In this document: positions 1 to 6,802 of the stretch, one piece after another
How the letters are laid out: every line of letters begins with the position of its first letter
Position numbering within the stretch: position 1 is the stretch's first letter
Program-made: the position numbers and the translations under genes
From: CAZAIO01 sp964485235
GTDB lineage: Bacteria; Chloroflexota; Dehalococcoidia; GIF9; UBA5629
Length of the DNA: 11,420 bases
Assembly: GCA_964485235.1 (NCBI GenBank)
Contig: CAZAIO010000091.1
Location: 1-11,420, forward strand
Reading direction: 5' to 3'
The notes under the pieces: model-generated
Database searches by the model: none
Told to the model about the DNA's origin: nothing
The model's input: the letters and a program-made list of their open reading frames with translations, nothing else

Positions 1-3000
1 ATAATAACGCACATCCACATCCAGTTCCTGGGCACATTGGCCTTAAAGGTATCTTCCTGCGTCTCCAGCACGCTCTCTATCATCGTTTCGGCGCCTTCTA
101 TTGCCTTGGCTCTATTTTCCCTCCAGCTCTGGTATTCCTTCTGCCACACTTCCATATCATCCTGATATTGCTGTACCAGGTCCTGGTAATATTCCAGGTC
201 AGCTTTGTATTTGTTCATCTCTGTTTCCCAGTCCTTCATCTCGACGCCATACTCGCCCATTTCACTTTCCCACGCCTTCATCTTGTCCGCATAGTCTTCC
301 ATACGGACCTGCCACTGTGTCATCTGATAGTTCCATGCCTGCATTTCCTGCCAGTACAGGATTGGATTGACAAGCAGCAACGCTTCGCTGGGCTTGGCCG
401 GCGGACTGCCCGGATGCGTTGGCGGATCGGACGGTTTTGACGGAGGAGCTTCCGGCTGTGGAGGCGGATCGCCCGGCTCTGTCGGCTCTACCGGTTCCGG
501 TGCATCGACATCCGAATTATAGAAATCGCGAATGCCGGGAAAAGTACTGTTGGCAAATATATTTATACCCATCGTGGGACATTTTTGCTCTTTCTCTTCT
601 TCAGTAAGCGCATCCCGCTCATCTTCAGGCAACTGCCAGCACGGGTCTTCCGTAAACTCTTTGCCTATGCCGCTTACCGCAACAAGCGTTTCGCTTGCCC
701 ACTTCGTTGAGGCGATAGGGCTGATAAGCTCCGCCACTCCGCCGTACTGGTCCGCACCGCCGAAAATGAACTGCAGTACGAGCACGAAAATGATCAACAG
801 AGGAGTTAAATTCTGGTTAGGCGATACAGAAGAGACGAACAGTCCCATGGTCATTGCCGCGATAATAGTGAGTAAAAGAGTAATGAATACCGGTACTATC
901 TCAGCCGGACCTGGCCAACCGCTCGCAAGACGAACAAAAACGGTGAAGACTATCGCCTGATATACCGCAAGCAGACCGGCCACCCACAGCTTCGACATGA
1001 CATAGGGGAATATCTTCAGCGTCACCATACGCTCACGCCGGTATATATCCGCTTCTTTTACGATCTCGCGCATCATCGCTATCGCACAGACCATAAAACA
1101 CGTAAGCGTGACATAGAACATTCCTTTGATAAACATGGCGGCATCACCGCCTTCCGGCGCAAGCATCCCGGGCTTGAGTATCAGGAAAAAGACCAGACTG
1201 ATGAGCGGTGCCAGGAGAAGCATTAATACCAGTCCCACCCGGTCCCTAACAAGCACGTTAATGTTTCGCCGGGATAATATGAAGAACTGGCTTATATCGG
1301 ATATCTGTTTGATCGCCGCTCCGGGACTCGCCGCACTCCTGCGTCCTGCAGCTACCGCCACCGTCTCACGTGGAGCCCTGGCAACAATGTACTGCTGATA
1401 ATACGGAGACTGTCTGTACTGCTCCGCCCAGTCCCTGGGGGACTTCTCCTTCTCCAGCTTCTCATATATGCTGTTGAAATCATTCGCTTCGAAATAGGTC
1501 AACGCCTGGTCGGGCGGTCCGAAAAACGCCAGATAACCGCCTCTGGCAAGGAAAATAACCTGGTCGCAGAGCATGACATTCTGCGTGGCGTGGGTAACCA
1601 GCGCTACCGTACACCCTTTGTCGGAAAGCCCGCGCAGCATACGCATTATCTGGCTTTCCATTCCCGGGTCGAGACCCGACGTCGCTTCATCCAGACAGAA
1701 GAAGCCGGGCTTCGTAAGCAGTTCCACACCTATTGACACACGTTTGAGCTGACCGCCACTCAGTTTTTTTATCTGGAGGTTTTTCCTCTCGGTCAGGTCC
1801 AGCGTGGCGAGCACTTCATCGATACGCTTCTTCCTGTCGCTCTCGGACGTATCCGCCGGAAGCCTGAGACGCGCCGAATAGTTGAGCGCCTCATATACGG
1901 TAAGCTCTTTGTGAATGATATCTTCCTGCGGTACAAAGCCGAACTGGGAGCGATGCGCATCGAAATTGTTGTAGAGATCATCGCCGTTGATAAGCACGGA
2001 ACCGTTGCTCGCCGGCACAAAACCCGTAAGCGCTTTCAGCAGGGTGGACTTACCCGCACCGCTTCCGCCGACGATGGCAACGAATTCATTCGGCATTATT
2101 GTCAGCGATATATCCTGAAGCAGATTGACGTTCTTGGACACGAACTGGTTGATATGGACCGCATCCACACGTAAATTGCTCGATTCATCGACCTTTTCGA
2201 ATGCCTCGGCGGTATAGGTGAGCTTTATCGGACCTATATGGATCGTATCGCCGCGCTTTAAAGGCCTCGGCTGGCTAACGCGCGCCCCATTGACGAAAGT
2301 ACCCGCCATCGAGCCTACATCCTCGACAACATAGATACCTTCTGGGTCTTTCCGGGTAACCTTAGCATGTTTGCGGGAGACAGCGGGATGGCTGAGGACG
2401 ATATCATTATCGTGGCTGCGACCGATAGTAACAGTAGCCCGTCCTTTCATATCGAGCGTCACCGGAGCGGCCGCGACTTCTTCGGGCACAGCGGCGGGCG
2501 CAGCGGGAGCCTCAGCAGGTACGGTAAACTTCAAAGAAACAACGTCTGAAATCGAGAGCACATCGCCATTGGTGAGTAGTTTCTCGGATATCAGACCGGC
2601 CCCGAACGTCAGCCCGTTCGCACTCCCGGTATCCGTGATCCTGTACCCTTCCGCAGTTCGCTCTATTTTCGCGTGATGCCTGGAAACAACCGATTCCGGA
2701 ATAACGATATCGTTATCGGGGTTCCGCCCGATCGAGATTACGTCTTTGTTCAGAGGATACTCGGCTGTCCCCTGTGATGAGGCAACCATCAGGTTCGGAA
2801 TAGGCCTGGCACCGGACGGCCGACCCGCGGCGGGCCCGTATTCGGTCTTCAATTCCGATAGAGAGATCGCGTCCTTCTGAACGGCCGATGGGGGTTTGAC
2901 CTTTAACGTGAAACCGGCGATTGTGATCACATCGCCTTCTTTAACCGGACAGGGTACCCTGGGCTCGAGCTCAACGCCGTTTACTACAGTACCGTTACTG

Positions 3001-3188
3001 CTCCCAAGGTCTACTATATAGACCCCGCTGCCGCCCTGCTCCAGTTTTGCATGATAACGCGATACCAGGTCATCGTTAAGCACAATCCGGTTGTCCGGAT
3101 TACGCCCGATACTGATGCTACTCTCTGTAAGAGTATAAGTTTTTGCCTCGTTCCTGCCGGTGACTTCAAGCATACCGTACGCAGCCAT
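1..3188 (-). CDS. FHA-FHA-FHA-ABC transporter fusion (ABCG/Rv1747-like), C-terminus outside window
   Basis: I read one frame without a stop from ATG at 3188 to the left edge, 1062 codons. Three FHA domains come first (about residues 25-98, 150-222, 252-326), with GRNPDN/GRSHDN and SRxH motifs; such domains bind phosphothreonine peptides. An ABC ATPase follows: Walker A GGSGAGKST (374-382), signature LSGGQLKR (476-483), Walker B ending CLDE (498-501), switch His533. An ABC2-type membrane domain has hydrophobic segments near 651-672, 688-706, 729-754, 764-787 and 792-812. NWMWMCVI at the edge looks like the start of TM6. The layout, ATPase before permease on one chain, resembles ABCG half-transporters and mycobacterial Rv1747, which has two FHA domains. 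Substrate is unknown; Ser/Thr kinase control is inferred from the FHA domains. FHA3 has SMAGT where SSNGT is usual. The TM5-TM6 loop is greatly enlarged. AAGGAG lies 9 nt before the ATG, supporting this start. Confidence 0.93.
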   Translation of the reverse strand, partial: MAAYGMLEVTGRNEAKTYTLTESSISIGRNPDNRIVLNDDLVSRYHAKLEQGGSGVYIVDLGSSNGTVVNGVELEPRVPCPVKEGDVITIAGFTLKVKPPSAVQKDAISLSELKTEYGPAAGRPSGARPIPNLMVASSQGTAEYPLNKDVISIGRNPDNDIVIPESVVSRHHAKIERTAEGYRITDTGSANGLTFGAGLISEKLLTNGDVLSISDVVSLKFTVPAEAPAAPAAVPEEVAAAPVTLDMKGRATVTIGRSHDNDIVLSHPAVSRKHAKVTRKDPEGIYVVEDVGSMAGTFVNGARVSQPRPLKRGDTIHIGPIKLTYTAEAFEKVDESSNLRVDAVHINQFVSKNVNLLQDISLTIMPNEFVAIVGGSGAGKSTLLKALTGFVPASNGSVLINGDDLYNNFDAHRSQFGFVPQEDIIHKELTVYEALNYSARLRLPADTSESDRKKRIDEVLATLDLTERKNLQIKKLSGGQLKRVSIGVELLTKPGFFCLDEATSGLDPGMESQIMRMLRGLSDKGCTVALVTHATQNVMLCDQVIFLARGGYLAFFGPPDQALTYFEANDFNSIYEKLEKEKSPRDWAEQYRQSPYYQQYIVARAPRETVAVAAGRRSAASPGAAIKQISDISQFFILSRRNINVLVRDRVGLVLMLLLAPLISLVFFLILKPGMLAPEGGDAAMFIKGMFYVTLTCFMVCAIAMMREIVKEADIYRRERMVTLKIFPYVMSKLWVAGLLAVYQAIVFTVFVRLASGWPGPAEIVPVFITLLLTIIAAMTMGLFVSSVSPNQNLTPLLIIFVLVLQFIFGGADQYGGVAELISPIASTKWASETLVAVSGIGKEFTEDPCWQLPEDERDALTEEEKEQKCPTMGINIFANSTFPGIRDFYNSDVDAPEPVEPTEPGDPPPQPEAPPSKPSDPPTHPGSPPAKPSEALLLVNPILYWQEMQAWNYQMTQWQVRMEDYADKMKAWESEMGEYGVEMKDWETEMNKYKADLEYYQDLVQQYQDDMEVWQKEYQSWRENRAKAIEGAETMIESVLETQEDTFKANVPRNWMWMCVI
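123..344 (-). repeat. Eleven perfect Met/aromatic heptads (coiled coil) in the extracytoplasmic loop
   Basis: From Met949 to Trp1022 the 3-4 hydrophobic spacing never breaks. Met949, Met956, Met963, Met970, Met977, Met984, Met991, Leu998, Val1005, Met1012 and Tyr1019 fill one core position. Trp952, Trp959, Tyr966, Trp973, Tyr980, Trp987, Tyr994, Tyr1001, Tyr1008, Trp1015 and Trp1022 fill the other. In the centre (Trp959 to Tyr994) Trp and Tyr alternate, giving a 14-residue sub-period. The intervening positions are Glu, Asp, Lys and Gln. This is a coiled-coil or amphipathic-helix pattern with an unusually aromatic core. Confidence 0.85.
390..503 (-). other. Proline-rich linker in the TM5-TM6 loop of the FHA-ABC protein
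   Basis: Residues about 896-933 of the transporter are dominated by Pro with Glu, Asp, Lys and Ser (for example PEPVEPTEPGDPPPQPEAPP). The stretch sits after predicted TM5 and before the heptad region, so it should be outside the cytoplasm and act as an extended spacer. Cysteines lie upstream in the same loop at residues 850 and 870. That the loop is extracytoplasmic is inferred from ABCG topology. Confidence 0.8.
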
Positions 3189-3197
3189 TGAAATCCA

Positions 3198-3203
3198 CTC
3201 CTT
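3198..3203 (-). promoter_or_regulatory. Ribosome binding site of the FHA-ABC gene
   Basis: AAGGAG on the minus strand lies 9 nt upstream of the ATG at 3188. It fixes that ATG as the start, and FHA domain 1 begins soon after. Confidence 0.75.
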
Positions 3204-3223
3204 CTTTACAATGGATAACCACT

Positions 3224-3252
3224 ATAGTACTAGAAATTTATAGCCACGTAAA
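3224..3252 (-). promoter_or_regulatory. Candidate sigma70-type promoter for the FHA-ABC gene
   Basis: Minus strand TTTACG (3252-3247) and TACTAT (3229-3224) are separated by 17 nt, each matching four of six bases of the sigma70 consensus. The surroundings are AT-rich and the -10 lies about 35 bp from the start codon. A 7-bp inverted pair, ATAACCA (3215-3221) and TGGTTAT (3254-3260), brackets these boxes and could be operator arms. The match is moderate and read by eye only. Confidence 0.4.
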
Positions 3253-3293
3253 ATGGTTATAAAATATACGAATACGATAATTCGTCTGCTGTG

Positions 3294-3305
3294 GATAATA
3301 TTATC
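3294..3305. promoter_or_regulatory. Perfect 12-bp palindrome in the intergenic region
   Basis: GATAATATTATC is exactly self-complementary and is flanked by CTG(TG) on the left and (G)CAG on the right, extending the dyad imperfectly. It lies upstream of the candidate promoter and downstream of the asparagine-synthetase-like gene. It could be a protein binding site. It is not a convincing terminator, because the stem is AT-only at its core and no T tract follows on either strand. Confidence 0.25.
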
Positions 3306-3349
3306 GCAGTGGAATTGTCATGATAGCCGAAGGTATTTAAAGATGCCGA

Positions 3350-4819
3350 CTAACGGCGGAAGAAATCAGGCCTGGACGGTACCCACCTGTAGACCAGCTC
3401 TTCGAACACGGGATCGGTGAATGTTTTCTTATAGAGCCGATAGTAATAGAGCTCTTCCGCGCTCGATAGATGAGGGGGTGCATCTACGGAGTTATGCGAT
3501 TCCAGGTCGCTTTCGTCCACGTGCATTTTCGCGATGCCTTTCATGACCTGCGCCACACCGGAACCCTGGGCGAAAAACCTCTTCGTCTGAAACAGGATAT
3601 GTTCCGGCAAACAGTTCTCGAAAGCCCTGCGTAATATCCATTTACCGACATTATCAGGGTCATGTATCTTATAGCTCAACGGGATCTTGCGGCAAAAGTC
3701 CATCACTTTGATGTCCAGAAACGGTGTCCTCGGTTCGATTGAACAGGCGGCATTCAACCGGTCGAGCCGCTGCAATGCAGTGTTGTAAGCACGGTTAATC
3801 AATTCGTCTACAATAAAAGCCACTTCCTCCGGGTCTTTCCCCTTCTTGAACTGTCCGTCATATCCGGCAAAAAACTCATCTGCACCTTCTCCCGTGAGCA
3901 CGCACCGTGTCGACGGCATTGCCAGCCGTGCCGCCAGATAATTGGCAATCGCGCCGTGTACACAGCTTTCCTCGAACATTTCCAGATAATAAACTGCTTG
4001 AGGTAAAATCTCCTCTATTTCCCTGTCACCGAACACATAAACCGTGTGCTTGAGTCCCAGATATTCAGCAACCTCCCGTGCGAGCGGAAGATCGTTCGCA
4101 CCCTCCATACATACCGTAAACGCCTCCAGGTCCGGCTTCATTTCTCTGGCAAGACATGCGATAATACTGCTGTCCAGTCCGCCGCTTAAAAATATCCCGC
4201 CTACAGCACCGTCTTTCATGCGCCTTTCGGTAGCTTCGCGAAGTAATTGCACGACCACTTCTTTCGCCTGGTCAATATCTTCGAATTCCGGGGTCTGTAT
4301 CGCCTCATTCGTATATTTCTGAAAACCGAGGTCCCGCGAATATATATATCCGGGAGGGAACTCCCGTATATCGTCAACAAGCCCGACAAGGGCTTTCGCC
4401 TCTGAGGCAAAACATAGTTTTCCGTCAATATGGCCGTAATAAAGAGGTTTGATGCCCGCTGAATCCCGTGAAAGGATCAGGGTGTCACTATCGCAAATCG
4501 CGCATGCAAAATCGCCGTCGAGCATACCGGCGAACCTGTCTCCGTATTTATCGTAGCAGTTAAGTACGGCTTCAGCGTCGGTCATGTCCTGCGACTCAGC
4601 ATTATAGATACGCCCGTCCATCACAACTGCGCGCTGTCCATCCGAGCAATAGTGCGCATTCGGCTTTGAATTTCCGCCGGCATTAAGCTCCAGGCAGCCC
4701 AATGTCACATCGCCAATCTCCTTTAACCACTTATCGTCAGGCCCTCTATGCTTGATCCTTTCGAGCATAGAAAAGATTTCACCGTTTTTTTCCCCCTTAA
4801 TACCGACTATACCTGACAT
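3350..4819 (-). CDS. Asparagine synthetase B-like amidotransferase with a degenerate glutaminase domain
   Basis: The 489-residue protein has the AsnB layout: an N-terminal Ntn glutaminase-like domain (about 1-170) and a C-terminal ATP-pyrophosphatase/synthetase domain. The synthetase side looks intact: PP-loop SGGLDSS (212-218), GEGADE (310-315), PFLD (366-369), KWILRRAF (393-400) and Lys413, aligned with the catalytic lysine of AsnB. The glutaminase side is broken. It begins MSGI instead of MCGI, so the Cys nucleophile is Ser. The GHRRL segment is GCLEL, losing the Gln-carboxylate Arg. NGEIYN is DGRIYN (68-73). Free ammonia or an amine substrate is therefore more likely than glutamine, as in beta-lactam and carbapenam synthetases, which lack a working glutaminase. 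GAGG lies 8 nt before the ATG, and the gap to the upstream methyltransferase gene is 30 bp. Family assignment is firm; the product is not known. It is the last gene of the run. Confidence 0.9.
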   Translation of the reverse strand: MSGIVGIKGEKNGEIFSMLERIKHRGPDDKWLKEIGDVTLGCLELNAGGNSKPNAHYCSDGQRAVVMDGRIYNAESQDMTDAEAVLNCYDKYGDRFAGMLDGDFACAICDSDTLILSRDSAGIKPLYYGHIDGKLCFASEAKALVGLVDDIREFPPGYIYSRDLGFQKYTNEAIQTPEFEDIDQAKEVVVQLLREATERRMKDGAVGGIFLSGGLDSSIIACLAREMKPDLEAFTVCMEGANDLPLAREVAEYLGLKHTVYVFGDREIEEILPQAVYYLEMFEESCVHGAIANYLAARLAMPSTRCVLTGEGADEFFAGYDGQFKKGKDPEEVAFIVDELINRAYNTALQRLDRLNAACSIEPRTPFLDIKVMDFCRKIPLSYKIHDPDNVGKWILRRAFENCLPEHILFQTKRFFAQGSGVAQVMKGIAKMHVDESDLESHNSVDAPPHLSSAEELYYYRLYKKTFTDPVFEELVYRWVPSRPDFFRR

Positions 4820-4849
4820 GCTTTAAACCTCGAAATTATTACAGTTGTT

Positions 4850-6076
4850 TTATCCGGTAACCTCAAAAACAGCGACGATACCATGTCCACACCCTAATCC
4901 TCGCTGTAATCCTGCTTCCAGGTCACGCAGACAATAACCGAGTTGCGGTTCTACAAGGCTTGTCCGCGGGGTGCCTGTTTTTATATGACCGGCAGCTCTT
5001 ACCACATGCTTCATTGCAGCGATCGCCCTTCTAAGAGGAAGAGGCGTCTTTGCCGGAAGGTCCGGCATCCCGTTTTCCGCGAGCAATGCGCCGGTATATT
5101 TCACGAGATAGTTCCAGCAGTCCGCCAGTTCCTGGAAATAGCTGTTCACATCATCGAATCCGGCCGCAGGCACATAGTTTATTAACAGCTTTTCAAGATC
5201 GGTGCTTGTATTCAATTCAAAAAGCGAATTGACTATACATCGCACTGGCTGGCAATGAGGGTTATATTGTGCGGTATCGATATGCCGTCCTACAAATGAA
5301 GAACGGTCGAAAATTTTTCTCAGTTTTAATTTACCTCCGGCTTTTCGGTTTGCCTTCCGGTAGAACCCCATTATTTCCTCCCGTCCCAGAAATCTCATCC
5401 GGAAAGACGGCAACTTCAAGCGGTCAACATCGTCCCGGCTGTGAAAATACGAGATAACGTAGTCCATATGCATATTGCGGTCCGGATCATGTGTCCACAA
5501 TGTTTGCCACTCATATGAATAACGCCCCAGCCAGTCTATGGCAATAATAGCTCCCTCTGCGCCGCTTTTCGCGATGTTACCTATAATGTCCACTGTCTGT
5601 TCATCATCATTGTGTGAAAAAGAGCCGTAGTCCGACAGGTACACATCATATGGGACATCACCGGAGAAATCATAGCTGTTAAAGTCGGAGCAGGTGAACA
5701 CCATGTTTTTTCTGTCACCGTAAATTGAACGCGCCTGTTCCAGGAGCGTCTCGTTAATATCGATGCCTTTATATATGTCGATCATCGATGGACTGATTAT
5801 CTTCAAACGGTCCTGCTTAAGCCCCGCGGTATTATCATTTATCGCAGTTATCAATTCATATCCGTCACCGCTGCCACACCCGATATCCAGAATACGCAGC
5901 TTTTCCCCGCGGTCTTTTTTTCGCGCTGCAAGTTTTCGCAGGAAAGGACTCAGGTAAAGCCCCAGTTCCTCGTCCTCCCAGAAACGGCGTACGTTGTCAT
6001 ATTTACCCAGAAGTCCGGCCGGTTTCTCATAGAACCCGCTATGCCGTGCCTGATTATATGCGGTTACTTCAGCCAT
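4850..6076 (-). CDS. Class I SAM-dependent methyltransferase with long C-terminal extension
   Basis: This 408-residue soluble protein contains a Rossmann-type SAM-binding core: motif I LDIGCGSGDGYE (63-74), the acidic end of beta-2 in YKGIDINE (102-109), CSDF (129-132), where the adenine-contacting acid is expected, and a motif IV-like YDVYLSDYGSFSH (143-155). The core ends near residue 240. The remaining 170 residues are mostly helical-looking with scattered Cys and His (CxxxxxC at 275-280, GCGHG at 395-399), and I do not recognise them. The substrate cannot be named. The gene begins 8 bp after the corrinoid-protein gene and ends 30 bp before the asparagine-synthetase-like gene, so it is probably co-expressed with both. 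The ribosome site (AGGG) is weak, suggesting translational coupling. It is not a corrinoid-dependent enzyme by sequence; a role in making or tailoring the methylated compound is inference. Confidence 0.88.
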   Translation of the reverse strand: MAEVTAYNQARHSGFYEKPAGLLGKYDNVRRFWEDEELGLYLSPFLRKLAARKKDRGEKLRILDIGCGSGDGYELITAINDNTAGLKQDRLKIISPSMIDIYKGIDINETLLEQARSIYGDRKNMVFTCSDFNSYDFSGDVPYDVYLSDYGSFSHNDDEQTVDIIGNIAKSGAEGAIIAIDWLGRYSYEWQTLWTHDPDRNMHMDYVISYFHSRDDVDRLKLPSFRMRFLGREEIMGFYRKANRKAGGKLKLRKIFDRSSFVGRHIDTAQYNPHCQPVRCIVNSLFELNTSTDLEKLLINYVPAAGFDDVNSYFQELADCWNYLVKYTGALLAENGMPDLPAKTPLPLRRAIAAMKHVVRAAGHIKTGTPRTSLVEPQLGYCLRDLEAGLQRGLGCGHGIVAVFEVTG

Positions 6077-6084
6077 GACGTGCC

Positions 6085-6777
6085 CTAGCTATTTGCACCG
6101 GCACTGAAAGACTCGACCATTCTGACCGCTTCGAATCCGTCGGCACCGTAGCCGTCGGCACCGATACTGAGCGCAAATTCACGTGATACGGGAGCCCCGC
6201 CAACGATGACTTTCACGTCTTTTCTTATCCCGCTTTCTTCCAGAGAATGAACTACATCCCGCATGTTTGCCATGGTGCTCGTGAGCAATGCGGAAAGTCC
6301 TAAAATTTGCGGTTTCTCGTTCTTTACCGCCTCCACTATGACTCCGGTATCGATATCATTGCCGAGATCTTTTACCGTATAACCCGCTCCCCTCAAAAGG
6401 ATGGTCACGATATTCTTGCCGATGTCGTGAAGGTCTCCTTTCACCGTGGCGACAATCACCTTTCCTTTGCTCTTGATACCGCTCTTTATAAGATAAGGCT
6501 CCAGAATTTCCATCGCCGTCCCGACAGCTTCCGCTGAAGCAAGCATATCCGGAATGTAATACTCTTTTGCCGCGAACTTCTGGCCCACGATGTCCATCCC
6601 TGAAGTGAGTGCACCGGTGATTATCTCCTGTGCGCTTATCCCTTCGGCAAGCGCCTTTTCAGTAAGCTCGGTCACGCCCGGTTGACCGACCATTCCTTCC
6701 TCCAGCCCTTCATCGTCTTTCGTTATTCTTCCCTGGATCACATTCTCTTTTATTTGTTGTATTAGCTCTGCTGACAT
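6085..6777 (-). CDS. Corrinoid (B12-binding) methyl carrier protein, MttC/MtbC type
   Basis: This protein shuttles methyl groups on a cobamide between substrate methyltransferases and the THF-dependent methyltransferase. It is 230 residues, close to the usual 210-220. Residues 1-100 form the helical cap domain (KEYYIPDMLASAEA at 71-84). The Rossmann B12 domain has DLHDIGK (115-121), with His117 as lower axial cobalt ligand, SALLTS (162-167), and GGAPV (193-197) contacting the nucleotide tail. The N-terminal cap carries roughly 15 extra residues (about 18-34, acidic and Gly-rich) where most family members have a short link. The gene sits between an MttB homologue (25 bp upstream) and the SAM methyltransferase gene (8 bp downstream). 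AGGTGAAGGA precedes the ATG. Cytoplasmic. MtbC, MtmC and MttC subtypes cannot be separated by eye, but the MttB neighbours favour MttC. Confidence 0.95.
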   Translation of the reverse strand: MSAELIQQIKENVIQGRITKDDEGLEEGMVGQPGVTELTEKALAEGISAQEIITGALTSGMDIVGQKFAAKEYYIPDMLASAEAVGTAMEILEPYLIKSGIKSKGKVIVATVKGDLHDIGKNIVTILLRGAGYTVKDLGNDIDTGVIVEAVKNEKPQILGLSALLTSTMANMRDVVHSLEESGIRKDVKVIVGGAPVSREFALSIGADGYGADGFEAVRMVESFSAGANS

Positions 6778-6802
6778 AATTCCTTCACCTGTACTTGTTA
6801 TT

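Noticed and set aside
532..960. Plus-strand open frame opposite the transporter
   Set aside because: It lies wholly antisense to the TM and loop coding region of the FHA-ABC gene, shows no domain, and has no ribosome site. The same holds for the other plus-strand frames in the window, such as 1911-2174 and 9325-9792.
3306..3352. Rho-independent terminator after the AsnB-like gene
   Set aside because: Only a 4-bp GCCG/CGGC stem at the stop codon and weak dyads are visible, with no following T tract on the minus strand.
3350..4819. Ordinary glutamine-dependent asparagine synthetase for amino acid supply
   Set aside because: The missing Cys nucleophile and altered Gln pocket, plus the operon context, make this unlikely, though ammonia-dependent asparagine formation cannot be excluded from sequence.
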